A stretch of DNA of 64,000 bases from Schaalia suimastitidis DSM 15538 (lineage in GTDB: Bacteria > Actinomycetota > Actinomycetes > Actinomycetales > Actinomycetaceae). The DNA is taken from NCBI RefSeq assembly GCF_000429105.1, contig NZ_AUBF01000006.1, forward strand, positions 372,001 to 436,000, written 5' to 3'. The translations under genes and the position numbers were made by a program. The notes under the pieces were generated by a model that worked only from the letters and a program-made list of their open reading frames with translations, ran no database searches and was not told the origin of the DNA. This document shows positions 35,001 to 43,127 of this stretch, piece by piece (the stretch's first letter is position 1; the number at the start of each line of letters is the position of its first letter).

Positions 35001-35869
35001 GTGAATACGATGCCACACCCGGGGCGAAAGTGACGATCAGTGCGCGACCGGTTGCTGGATACGACTTTACTGACGAGGCAGACACGCAGTGGAGCCACCA
35101 CTTTGTCCGCGTTATCACGCCAGTAGAAGTCACCTTCGATGACATGAATTTGACCTACACCATTCCTGAGGTCGACGGTGTTGAATACCGCTACGGGTCG
35201 ACAGTGACATCGGCAGGTACCCATAAAGCAACATATGGAGAGCTTATTGCGATCGCCGCAACACTCACTGACGCCGAAAACATCCGTTTCCTTGAAGGTG
35301 CAGTCACGGAATGGTCACATACATTCCCGCAAGAGCCAAGTACGCCTCGTCCAAACGATCCTTCACAAGAACAGCCAGTTGATGCGATTCGTATTGAGCC
35401 TGGCGGTGCCCGTATCGTTCCAGGGGCCACGCTCACCATCACCGGCACCGGTTTTGCGCCAGGCGCACAGGTCAGTGGCGTAATCCATTCCGACCCCATC
35501 AATTTGGGTACTGTCGCGGCCGATACTGTCGGCACGGCGGTCTTCAAGGTGATGCTTCCGTCAACCATTACTCTGGGTGAGCACACAGTGACACTCAGTG
35601 ATGCTGTCACAGGACGCGTGGTGAAGAAAACCTTCCAGGTCGTCGCCACATCGACTGGCGGAAACGATGATGGATCCAGCAGCACGTTGTCAGGCGTGAA
35701 CAAGTCTGTGCAGCAAGGCACAAGTTCTTTGGGCACAGCTGCCGCGAATACGAAGGTCAAATCTGGACTTGCAAAGACGGGCACGAATACGCAGTACGTG
35801 ATCCTGCTTGCAGGTGCGCTTGTGGTTGCGGGCGCGCTGGCCTTCAAAGTGATGACGCGACGCCGATAG
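32027..35869 (+). CDS. Wall-anchored multidomain GH20 beta-N-acetylhexosaminidase
   Basis: A 1280-residue exported glycosidase. Order: signal peptide (1-36, RKTLKTL then a hydrophobic stretch); GH20 N-terminal domain (about 45-140); GH20 catalytic barrel (about 150-480) with the Asp-Glu pair D305-E306 in WWHMGADEYM; a ricin-type beta-trefoil lectin region (about 515-670); an NPCBM/NEW3-like beta domain (about 700-790); an F5/8 type C carbohydrate-binding module (about 800-945); two 65-residue repeats each ending in a WSH-F motif; an IPT/Ig-like domain; then LAKTG, a helix and TRRR. TTG 32027 is chosen because GGAGG lies eight bases upstream and a good signal peptide results; GTG 31970 would add 19 residues. 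Probable targets are terminal GlcNAc or GalNAc of host glycans. Confidence 0.92.
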   Translation: MRKTLKTLVASVALGVVVTLGFAPVTPGLFTTPAVATPTLPVTIPALTGWTHTGQTWTLGADTVVVRADTFDTRAQLLVDELSAYLGTPVQESTSTQTSPHIVLTVDEARATELKEEGYQLSIAPSGVTITAATDDGLFWGTRTLSQMLRQTLTLPTGSVIDTPKYAERAVTLCACQINIAPEWIDRFLNEMADLKLNQILLELKVKSDRYPEANTWSYYTREDIKALVAKADSYGIDVIPEINSPGHMNIWLENKPELQLVNNDGVRQPDRLDLSKPEAVQFYKDLIDEYDGVFTTKWWHMGADEYMINSGFHNFTALTTWAQRTYGEGATIGDAFIAFINDVNAHVKSKGMKLRIWNDGIINTQVVSLDRDIVVEYWLGSGRRASIVAAEGYKLMNAHSHLYYSRGAPTVYTIQARGPAALYGRWNIGNFPGNQNLGVDHEAITGAKLSIWPDNGIRQTENEVEEEIKDGLRFASQLFWRGAMPSENVTWDSFKSQRIDVIERSPLWENRDTTPIAEGSSYLITDARGEGLSIRNNPSTQGASDTWALRKTPDGYYQLKSVDANRCLGVYTGDTHLSTVTQVGAAVDARPCAADIDYRWQVANQGNYQLRNPQKWELIPVDKAAGSYQLRNAVTLQHLVVATGQEAQHVDFWADNSRRPAVGSLVQLPHDMIVGNSSVFTFSHDSRSFTAVASTSQGTAFPAASVVEGISDQGEATISVMVTNTGDSELSNVEVSPLRASGWAVSGGTQSIATIAPGEDGTVTFTARPTWRLGEYSLPFLVRAAGAERITRVSVVGTCGPAFQPTASATDSQETRGEGPVNGHLAAASDGNPATFWHTQWQGSTPGFPHWIEVDLGQARQVCGYAYLPRQGSTPNGRVKDYRLSAYNDPAQAQIGDVVAAGSLPNSTERTYIALPGVNARYLRFTGLNAQPDVGDSAVMSAAEISVVLGTLPPQPTLVTPQAVTFNADTYRIPDVEGVEYFAGDTRVEAGEYDATPGAKVTISARPVAGYDFTDEADTQWSHHFVRVITPVEVTFDDMNLTYTIPEVDGVEYRYGSTVTSAGTHKATYGELIAIAATLTDAENIRFLEGAVTEWSHTFPQEPSTPRPNDPSQEQPVDAIRIEPGGARIVPGATLTITGTGFAPGAQVSGVIHSDPINLGTVAADTVGTAVFKVMLPSTITLGEHTVTLSDAVTGRVVKKTFQVVATSTGGNDDGSSSTLSGVNKSVQQGTSSLGTAAANTKVKSGLAKTGTNTQYVILLAGALVVAGALAFKVMTRRR

Positions 35870-35890
35870 CTCAGCACCATTGACACCCCT

Positions 35891-35916
35891 CGGGGCCCTG
35901 CTACGGCAGGGCCCCG
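35891..35916 (+). terminator. Hairpin after the GH20 gene
   Basis: CGGGGCCCTGC (35891-35901) pairs perfectly with 35906-35916 around TACG, a very stable tetraloop hairpin. It lacks a T tract. It lies 22 bases after the stop codon. Confidence 0.7.
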
Positions 35917-36134
35917 AAATCGCGCATGCGCCCCATGGCGGCGAGGTCTTGGCTCCAGACCCGGTGCGCGCCCACCTCGGCAATGTCAGACGGGGGACGG
36001 GATTTGCTCGCCTGTGAACTGGCCCGATGTCCATTTTGTGAACACCTATGTGCAAAGGGACTTCGTACCTCACTAGGGAGGACGCAAATGTGAAACAATA
36101 CTCCTGCAATCGTTGTGTCTATTAGGAGGCTATT

Positions 36135-37163
36135 GTGCCCATCGCAACCCCTGAGACTTATGCAGAAATGCTCGACCGCGCCAAGGCAGGCAAATTCGCT
36201 TACCCGGCTATTAACATCACCTCTTCCCAGACGGTGACCGCCGCTATCCAAGGCTTCGCTGAAGCAGGCTCGGACGGCATCATTCAGGTCTCCGTGGGTG
36301 GTGCGGAATACGCATCCGGATCCACCATCAAGAACCGCGTTACAGGCTCGCTGGCACTTGCTGCTTACGCACGCGAAGTTGCCAAGAACTACGACGTGAC
36401 CATCGCTCTGCACACCGACCACTGCGCAAAGCAGAACATTGACTCATGGCTGCGTCCGCTGCTTGAACTCTCCGCTGAAGAAGTCAAGGCTGGCCGCCTG
36501 CCCTTCTTCCAGTCCCACATGTGGGACGGTTCAGCTGTGCCGCTCGAAGAGAACCTCGAAATCGCAAAGGAAATGCTGGCTCTTTCGCGCGCTGCTCGCA
36601 CCATCCTCGAAGTAGAAATTGGTGTCGTTGGTGGCGAAGAAGACGGCGTCGTTGGCGAAATCAACGAAAAGCTCTACACCACCACCGAAGATGCCCTCAA
36701 GACCGTTGAGGCTCTTGGCTTGGGTGAAAACGGCCGCTACCTGACTGCTCTGACCTTCGGCAACGTGCACGGTGTGTACAAGCCGGGCCACGTCAAGCTC
36801 CGCCCCGAAATCCTGGGCACCATCCAGGAAGAGGTCGCCGCTGCTGTGGGTCACCCCAACAACCGCCCCTTCGACCTCGTGATGCACGGCGGCTCCGGCT
36901 CCACCGCAGAAGAAATCGCACTGGCTGTTGCTAATGGCGTTATCAAGATGAACGTCGACACTGACACCCAGTACGCCTTCACCCGCCCCGTCGTGGAGCA
37001 CATGTTCCGCAACTACGACGGCGTCCTCAAGATTGACGGCGAAGTCGGCAACAAGAAGATGTACGACCCCCGTTCGTGGGGCAAGTCCGCTGAAGCGGGT
37101 ATGGCGGCACGCGTTGTCGAGGCATGCGAACGCCTGGGCTCGGTCGGCACCAAGATGGCCTGA
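36135..37163 (+). CDS. fba: Class II fructose-bisphosphate aldolase
   Basis: Zinc-dependent aldolase of glycolysis and gluconeogenesis that cleaves fructose 1,6-bisphosphate to dihydroxyacetone phosphate and glyceraldehyde 3-phosphate. At 342 residues it is of the usual FbaA length. Metal-ligand and active-site segments are visible: ALHTDHCAK, FFQSHMWDGS, EVEIGVVGGEEDG, LTFGNVHGVYKPGHVKL and VMHGGSGST. GTG 36135 follows AGGAGG by five bases. Codon use is strongly biased, with C-ending codons dominating, as in groEL, indicating high expression. A terminator follows. Confidence 0.96.
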   Translation: MPIATPETYAEMLDRAKAGKFAYPAINITSSQTVTAAIQGFAEAGSDGIIQVSVGGAEYASGSTIKNRVTGSLALAAYAREVAKNYDVTIALHTDHCAKQNIDSWLRPLLELSAEEVKAGRLPFFQSHMWDGSAVPLEENLEIAKEMLALSRAARTILEVEIGVVGGEEDGVVGEINEKLYTTTEDALKTVEALGLGENGRYLTALTFGNVHGVYKPGHVKLRPEILGTIQEEVAAAVGHPNNRPFDLVMHGGSGSTAEEIALAVANGVIKMNVDTDTQYAFTRPVVEHMFRNYDGVLKIDGEVGNKKMYDPRSWGKSAEAGMAARVVEACERLGSVGTKMA

Positions 37164-37197
37164 CATTTCTTTGGCTTCGCCTATTGGCGAGGCAGTG

Positions 37198-37245
37198 GCG
37201 AGGCCCGTTCCCCACACTGGGGTGGCGGGCCTCGCCTCTTTGTGT
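37198..37245 (+). terminator. Intrinsic terminator after fba
   Basis: GCGAGGCCCG (37198-37207) pairs with CGGGCCTCGC (37226-37235); the inner CCCC/GGGG extends it. CTCTTTGTGT follows. It may also serve the convergent SorC gene. Confidence 0.85.
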
Positions 37246-37294
37246 ATCCCTCAACGACTACTCGTAGTCAACAGGTGTCGGCCCGACACTCTGC

Positions 37295-38308
37295 TTATTC
37301 ACAGGTAGGGTCCGTCAGATTATCGCCGCCTGCGCCCGTATGCACATATGACGTATGAGGTGGAATAAGACAAGGATCCACAATCATTTCTGCTGTCGTT
37401 GCGTCGGTGATAACCACATTGGCGTAGCCCGCCGATAAACTCACGCGCAACGGCAACGCTTTTGCGGCTCCTGAACCAACAGCGACAGAATGCTTGGCTT
37501 CCCGAACAGCGTGCAAAGGCACCGCAATGGTCCGCATTTCGAGTTCTTTAGATACGATCTTTCCCTGCGCATCAACGAAATGCGAGAACAAATCGGTCAC
37601 AGCACCCATTGCTTTGAGGCGAGCCATCCCGCGTTCAGTAAGGAAACCTGAGCGAACCAGCACCGAATCAGGTTCGAGAATACCTGGCGAAAACATCAAC
37701 ACATCAGCCTGAGGTGCTTGGACAAGGGTTCGAGCAACCGAAGGTTCGCGTCGCAGCCACTGACCCAGTTTCACTTCTGTCACGATGGCTGGAGCGGGAA
37801 TCATATGGCCTACCCCCTTGCCCCGACGAGCCATCAGACCAATAGAATCAGCAACCTCGTCATCATTCGAACGGACCAGACCACCGTAGGTCTGGAATAC
37901 CTCCAAATTGACCGTCCACCCCTCCGGCATCGCGCGGGCCACAGACGTCATCGTACGTCCCCAAGCAATACCCAAAGATTGTACTTTCGGACGGATTCCC
38001 ATAAGGTATTCAGCTGCCGCAGCGGAGACGAGCGCAGCGGTTGCGCTCGCCCCGCTTTGCTGTGGCATGACCACAGCCTCGCGAAGAGAAAAGGCAGCAC
38101 ATAGTGCCTCTTCCAGATCACGCATCCGAGCGTGGGGATGGTTAATGGTGATGGTCACCATCCCCGACGCTCGGGCTTCCTCTAAGAGGCGACCAACAGT
38201 CCATCGCGTGCATTTAAGGCGATCAGCGATCGCTGCTTGTGTCATATTCTCGTAGTAATACAACTGCGCAGCGCGCAGCATCGCCTGTTCGCGAGAGCCG
38301 TCCATCAT
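37295..38308 (-). CDS. SorC/DeoR-type sugar-responsive transcriptional regulator
   Basis: A 337-residue SorC-family regulator. The N-terminal helix-turn-helix (about 18-50, MTQAAIADRLKCTRWTVGRL) is followed by the sugar-phosphate-binding domain with GIAWGRTMTSVA, a phosphate-loop segment, and the C-terminal VAVGSGAAKALPLRVSL and ANVVITDATTAEMI. It is the last gene of the seven-gene minus-strand unit, 36 bases after the ribulokinase-like gene, and presumably controls that unit in response to a phosphorylated intermediate. GGAGG lies upstream, fitting the second of two tandem ATGs (38305) slightly better than the first. Confidence 0.92.
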   Translation of the reverse strand: MMDGSREQAMLRAAQLYYYENMTQAAIADRLKCTRWTVGRLLEEARASGMVTITINHPHARMRDLEEALCAAFSLREAVVMPQQSGASATAALVSAAAAEYLMGIRPKVQSLGIAWGRTMTSVARAMPEGWTVNLEVFQTYGGLVRSNDDEVADSIGLMARRGKGVGHMIPAPAIVTEVKLGQWLRREPSVARTLVQAPQADVLMFSPGILEPDSVLVRSGFLTERGMARLKAMGAVTDLFSHFVDAQGKIVSKELEMRTIAVPLHAVREAKHSVAVGSGAAKALPLRVSLSAGYANVVITDATTAEMIVDPCLIPPHTSYVHTGAGGDNLTDPTCE

Positions 38309-38344
38309 ACCTCCAAACTACCTCTTAAAAGCACTGACAGCCGA

Positions 38345-40039
38345 TTAGTTGGTATCGCCCTGCCTTGCTTCACGTACACGCGCACGTATCTTTTTCAACT
38401 CGTGCATCGTCTGGTCCGCTCGACCAAAAAGGTGATACAGATGACGGTAGTGAGTGAAAAGCTCGTCGTAGCGCTTAGAAGCGTCCTCGCGCGGCACGTA
38501 GGATTCTTCAGTGACTCTGGCCATTACTTGACATGCTGTGGGCACATCAGGGTGGATACCTGCAGCCACAGCGGCGAAAATCGCTGAACCGTGGGCTCCA
38601 GCCTGCTCGATGGTGGCGCAACGCAGCGGTCGTCGCGTCACATCGGCATACATTTGCATGAGGAAACGGTTCTTTAGCAGACCACCCGCCACACGTATCT
38701 CATCCACAGGAACACCGTGTGCCTCGTAATTATCAATAATGATGCGTGCCCCAAAGGCAGTGGACTCCATTAAAGCGCGGTACTGATCCTCGGGGGTCGT
38801 GGTCAGTGTTTGACCGATTATCAGCCCTGACAAATTCGCATCAACCAGAATGGACCGATTGCCATTCCACCAATCAAGTGCGACAAGACCGTGTTCGCCA
38901 ATGTCTTGTGCTGCAGCCTTTTCGGCGAGCAACGCGTGGACCGATATCCCACGCTGGCGTGCCTGCTCATGATATTCCGGCGGCACACAGGTGTTGACGA
39001 ACCACGCGAAGATATCGCCAACGGCCGACTGTCCACTCTCGTAGCCCCACGACCCTTCGACAACACCACCGTCAACCACACCAAAACAGCCTGGCACCTC
39101 GTGAAATTCGGCACTGGGAAGGATCCAACAACTAGAGGTTCCAAGGATTCCAGTGAGCTGTCCAGGACGGACAGCGTCAACCGAAGCGGCATGCACATGG
39201 GCATCAATATTGCCTGCTGCCACTACAATGCCTGCATCCACGCCAAATAACTGAGCCCACTCTTCGCTCACACCCCCCACCTTGTGTCCAAGCGGCACAA
39301 TCGGATGGGACATCTTGTCGTCAAAAACACCACCAAAATCAGGATGGAGAGCCTCAAGAAAATCGCGGCTGGGGTACGTGCCGTCTTGGTACATCCGTTT
39401 ATACCCAGAGTCACCTGCGGCGTACGCACAAACGCCAGTCAGCCTCCACGTCATCCAGTCCACCAGATCGACGATCTCAGCGGTGGCATGGTACAGCTGC
39501 GGCGCATTTTCAAGAACCTCAAGGGACTTTGGCAGAAGCATCTCTGACGAGAGGGTGCCACCATAGCGAGGAAGCCACTCTTCGCCTCGTTGCTGTGCCA
39601 AGGCAATAATGCGTTCCACTTGGCTTTGAGCGCCGTGATGTTTCCACAGCTTCAAATAGGCCTGCGGTTCATTGGCGAACTCCGGATATTCGCACATAGG
39701 TTTTCCAGCAGCATCGGTCAAGATTACTGTTGACGAGGTGCCATCAAGCCCGACCGCACGTATCGCCTTCGGATCCACCCCTGAAGCGGCAATCGCCGCA
39801 GGAACAACCTCTTTGAGTGAGGCGAGGTAGTCACCAGGCACCTGAAGCGCAAAATCTGGCGGTAATTCGCGGCCATCACCTGCAGTGAATACGCGATCCA
39901 TAATTGGTGTCTCGTATTCACTGACCGCGTCCCCAAGTACTTCACCGTCACTGGCACGCACAATCGCCGCGCGCACCGACAGGGTGCCGAAATCTAGTCC
40001 GAGAAGATAAATGTCATTGAGATTATTCGTGTTCATCAT
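38345..40039 (-). CDS. Ribulokinase-like FGGY carbohydrate kinase
   Basis: A 564-residue AraB-type kinase that phosphorylates a ketopentose or similar polyol with ATP. The N-terminal phosphate motif GLDFGTLSVRAAIV, the ribulokinase GLDGTSSTVILTD, the mid-protein GILGTSSCWI and the C-terminal FGGY signature region VAGGLLKNRFLMQMYADV are present. Length matches L-ribulokinase (about 560) rather than xylulokinase (about 490). No araA or araD gene lies in the window, so L-ribulose may not be the physiological substrate. GAGG lies close upstream of tandem ATGs. Confidence 0.85.
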   Translation of the reverse strand: MMNTNNLNDIYLLGLDFGTLSVRAAIVRASDGEVLGDAVSEYETPIMDRVFTAGDGRELPPDFALQVPGDYLASLKEVVPAAIAASGVDPKAIRAVGLDGTSSTVILTDAAGKPMCEYPEFANEPQAYLKLWKHHGAQSQVERIIALAQQRGEEWLPRYGGTLSSEMLLPKSLEVLENAPQLYHATAEIVDLVDWMTWRLTGVCAYAAGDSGYKRMYQDGTYPSRDFLEALHPDFGGVFDDKMSHPIVPLGHKVGGVSEEWAQLFGVDAGIVVAAGNIDAHVHAASVDAVRPGQLTGILGTSSCWILPSAEFHEVPGCFGVVDGGVVEGSWGYESGQSAVGDIFAWFVNTCVPPEYHEQARQRGISVHALLAEKAAAQDIGEHGLVALDWWNGNRSILVDANLSGLIIGQTLTTTPEDQYRALMESTAFGARIIIDNYEAHGVPVDEIRVAGGLLKNRFLMQMYADVTRRPLRCATIEQAGAHGSAIFAAVAAGIHPDVPTACQVMARVTEESYVPREDASKRYDELFTHYRHLYHLFGRADQTMHELKKIRARVREARQGDTN

Positions 40040-40128
40040 TGACCTCGAAAATAACGACAGGCCGACGCCTGTGAAAATCTAAAGAGAAAAGTGTGGCTAG
40101 GGCACGTCTATGCCCTAGCCACCAGTTA

Positions 40129-41493
40129 TCAGACTTGAGGAGTCGCGTTGCGTCCCCAATATCCGTCAGGCGAGAAGAGATGCTCAACGATGTCACCGAA
40201 TAATCCGATGTCAGTGAGCATGTCGAGGATCGTGTACCGCGGGCGAATCATCTGCGCTTTGATATGTGTCGCCCGGAACCGTTCCTGATCGATACCAATC
40301 ATCTGAGGGTGGTAGGGAGCACCAACCGCCTTGAGCATGGCAACGGCCTCGTCAGGGCTGATCAGCTGCGGTGCGGCGCGTTCAACGATACGAGGCCAAG
40401 TCTGCCGTATCGCTTCGATTCGTTCACGTAGCGCCTCGCCTTGAAGGTTTTTTCCGACCGCGTGGACAGATGCTTCGTCGGCAATGCGGGGAATTAACAG
40501 TGCACGCACACGTCTGTCGATCTCCTCGTCACTGACGGCAGCTGCGACGATGGCGTCAACATCTAATGCGTCCATATCGATAGCGAGCGCTTCTTCCCAC
40601 AGTGCCAACGAGGCGACGGTCCCCACCCCCACCTTCATTCCATGCGACAGCGGAGGTTCCCAATCAAGGCCATGCCCTTCCATCTCCCACACGTGCGAGA
40701 ATTGATGCCCTGCTCCTGACGCAGGCCGTGAGGACTTCGCTGCCTGCATTGCCAGTCCGGACATGATATTTCCTTCAGCCAAACCGGTGATGGCATCAGG
40801 ATCTCCCGCAGCGATCTTCTCGGGGTCTTTCAAGGCATCCCGTAAAGGCTTTTGGACGAGGTCCCACACATAGGGGTCGATCGCTTCAATGCCGAGCTCA
40901 TCCGCGAGAATCCAGTCGGCGCCAGCAGGGATTTTCTCGATGAGATCACCATAGCCGGTTGCTGTGAGTCGTTGCGGTGCCTCGGCAATGACTGAAAGAT
41001 CCGCCACTAGTGCCGCAGGTGCTGGGCAGTTGCGCGTAATTTTAAAACCATCCTTCGAGATTGAAGCACCAAAGGATGCGTAGCCATCGACGGAGGCGGC
41101 AGTGCAGACATTCATATAAGGACGCCCAAGTTCACCTGAGGCGAGTTTCGCAATGTCATTGAGTGTGCCCGCGGCAATCGAACACACGATGACACCGTCA
41201 AGAGCACGTAGGTGCTCGCGCAGAATCTCGACATTGTCGTAACCGGCGTACAAGGTTGGAGTCCCAGGGAAAATATAGGGCTCAACCATTTCTACGCCTG
41301 CTGCCTCCAACGCGGCTGTCACACCCTGGCCTGCCGCAGCGAAGGTGTTGTCGTCAGCAACAATGATTGCTTTTTTCCCTGGAAAAACTCGCGAAAATAG
41401 CTCTCCTGTTTGGTCCAGGACCTGCTTGCCAAACACAATGTCTTGTGTTTCATCGGCGGTTTTCAGCGCTTGTTTGATGCGTTCATCAGACAT
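40129..41493 (-). CDS. AraM/glycerol-1-phosphate dehydrogenase-like protein
   Basis: A 454-residue metal-dependent dehydrogenase of the glycerol-1-phosphate dehydrogenase group, which includes Bacillus AraM. The NAD-binding GTLNDIAKLAS, the metal-ligand TGYGDLIEK, GAGHQFSHVWEMEGH and LSHGMKVGVG (two histidines) are visible. It is about 60 residues longer than B. subtilis AraM. In Bacillus araM sits in the arabinose operon and its product makes sn-glycerol 1-phosphate from dihydroxyacetone phosphate. Here it lies between two FGGY kinases, so it may instead interconvert a polyol phosphate and a keto-sugar phosphate; this is inference. Confidence 0.85.
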   Translation of the reverse strand: MSDERIKQALKTADETQDIVFGKQVLDQTGELFSRVFPGKKAIIVADDNTFAAAGQGVTAALEAAGVEMVEPYIFPGTPTLYAGYDNVEILREHLRALDGVIVCSIAAGTLNDIAKLASGELGRPYMNVCTAASVDGYASFGASISKDGFKITRNCPAPAALVADLSVIAEAPQRLTATGYGDLIEKIPAGADWILADELGIEAIDPYVWDLVQKPLRDALKDPEKIAAGDPDAITGLAEGNIMSGLAMQAAKSSRPASGAGHQFSHVWEMEGHGLDWEPPLSHGMKVGVGTVASLALWEEALAIDMDALDVDAIVAAAVSDEEIDRRVRALLIPRIADEASVHAVGKNLQGEALRERIEAIRQTWPRIVERAAPQLISPDEAVAMLKAVGAPYHPQMIGIDQERFRATHIKAQMIRPRYTILDMLTDIGLFGDIVEHLFSPDGYWGRNATPQV

Positions 41494-41520
41494 GAGGTGG
41501 TACTTTCTCCCGATATGGCC

Positions 41521-43083
41521 TTATGCCAGGTGGTCAACCATGTCGTGTGAAAGGTCTTGCACACGCGGGTAGGTTTCCATGTACTTTTCCAGGTAGAACT
41601 GGTATTCGCCGTGGACGTCGGCGCGCGGTTCAATACGTTCGGTCTCCCGCACCATATGCGCCGCCGCTTCTTGAATACTGGCGTAGTGTCCGGCACCAAC
41701 GGCGGCGAGCATACACGACCCCAGGACCACGGCGTCGCCCACCTCTGTGAGGGTCACGGGCACACCCGTGACATCTGCATGCATCTGCATCCAGTCACGT
41801 GACTTGGTGGCACCTCCACATGCCACCATTTCGGTGGTGGTGAAGCCCGCGTCGGAGAAGGCTTTGAGGACGTGGGCGGTGCCGTAGCACACTGATTCCA
41901 TAATGGCGTGGTAGAAGTGCTCGGGGGTGGTGCCAAGGGTAAGACCCGTCATGACACCGCGTGCCTTCGAATCGGTGTATGGAGTGCGGTTTCCTTGGAA
42001 GTATTCGTTGATGATCAGGCCGTCGGAACCAACAGGGATTTGTGCAGCCCGTTCGTCCAGGATCTTGTACGGGTTGAGGCCAAGGCGTTCGGCAGCAGCG
42101 GTCAGGTCGCGGCAGAAATGATCTTTGAACCATTTCAGGACCGACCCGGAGGAGACAAGCCCACCTTCGCAGGTGTATTGGCCTGGGATCACGCCGTCGG
42201 TGTATCCGCCAAAGAAGCCGCGTCCGTGGAGAGGCGTCGCCGATTGTCCGGTGATGACATGAGACGAACCAGTAATAATGGCGGTCTTGCCTGGGTCAAC
42301 AACGCCGAGGCCGATTTGGCCAGCCCACGCGTCAGGGCAGCCCTGCGCTACGGGTGTTCCTGGGAGTAGGCCGAGGTCTTGTGCGGGTCCGGCAGCTAAT
42401 CCTCCAACTGGCGTTCCCAGGTCAAGGATGCGTTCAGGGATCTTTTCGAATACGTCACCGCACCCAATATGTTCGTAGAACTCAACAGGCCATCCACCTT
42501 TGTCGCGGTTGTAGTACATGCGGAGGGCAGCGGAATTGATATTGAGTGTCCACTCGCCGGTGAGTTTGTAGGTGAGCCACTCGGGTGCGTCGACAAGACG
42601 GTATGCCTGACGATAAATATCCGGTTCGTTCTCTTTTAGCCAGGCAGCTTTAAACGGGTACCATTCGGCGGTGGCTGGCATCGTTCCCCCACCGTTGTAG
42701 AGGCGAGCCCAGTGGTCAATGGTTTCCGCACGTGCAGATTGTTCTGTTGCCCGCACATCCATCCACATAATTGCGGGACGTAATTCATGACCGTTCTGGT
42801 CCATAGCGACGACTGTCATCGTGGTGGCATCGTATGAAATGCCACTGATTTCGCGTGCGGGAATACCTGTGTCGGTCATGACCCTGCGGGTCGAGGCGAT
42901 GAGGGCTTCCCACCAATCTTGGGGGCTTTGTTCAGCCCGACCTGGGCGCGGGTGCGAGGTGACGTATGGTGTTGCGGCAAAGGCGATGGGGTGCCCAGCT
43001 AGGTCGAAGATTGCGGCGCGGCACGATTCGGTGCCGAAGTCGATGCCGAGCAGGAAAGGACCGTCATATGTGGGAGGTACCAT
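41521..43083 (-). CDS. FGGY-family carbohydrate kinase
   Basis: A 520-residue sugar or polyol kinase, second of two in this operon. Motifs: LGIDFGTESCRAAIFD, ISYDATTMTVVAMD, the catalytic-base region GCPDAWAGQIGLG, ITGSSHVITG, and C-terminal MVACGGATKSRDWMQMHADV. It is most similar in wording to xylulokinase and D-ribulokinase (RBTK-like) sequences. The start at 43083 is preferred because GGAG lies six bases upstream; a second ATG four codons earlier overlaps that site. It lies 27 bases upstream of the AraM-like gene. Substrate unassigned. Confidence 0.85.
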   Translation of the reverse strand: MVPPTYDGPFLLGIDFGTESCRAAIFDLAGHPIAFAATPYVTSHPRPGRAEQSPQDWWEALIASTRRVMTDTGIPAREISGISYDATTMTVVAMDQNGHELRPAIMWMDVRATEQSARAETIDHWARLYNGGGTMPATAEWYPFKAAWLKENEPDIYRQAYRLVDAPEWLTYKLTGEWTLNINSAALRMYYNRDKGGWPVEFYEHIGCGDVFEKIPERILDLGTPVGGLAAGPAQDLGLLPGTPVAQGCPDAWAGQIGLGVVDPGKTAIITGSSHVITGQSATPLHGRGFFGGYTDGVIPGQYTCEGGLVSSGSVLKWFKDHFCRDLTAAAERLGLNPYKILDERAAQIPVGSDGLIINEYFQGNRTPYTDSKARGVMTGLTLGTTPEHFYHAIMESVCYGTAHVLKAFSDAGFTTTEMVACGGATKSRDWMQMHADVTGVPVTLTEVGDAVVLGSCMLAAVGAGHYASIQEAAAHMVRETERIEPRADVHGEYQFYLEKYMETYPRVQDLSHDMVDHLA

Positions 43084-43127
43084 TGTTTTCTCCATTCTGA
43101 AATATCACAGCATTGTGGTGGGTCGTA

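Noticed and set aside
35901-36422. Minus-strand frame opposite the start of fba
   Set aside because: It begins in the GH20 terminator and lies antisense to a strongly codon-biased aldolase gene.
38345-43083. Assigning the operon as an L-arabinose pathway
   Set aside because: AraB-, AraL- and AraM-like genes are present but araA and araD are missing and a second FGGY kinase is added, so the label would overstate the evidence.
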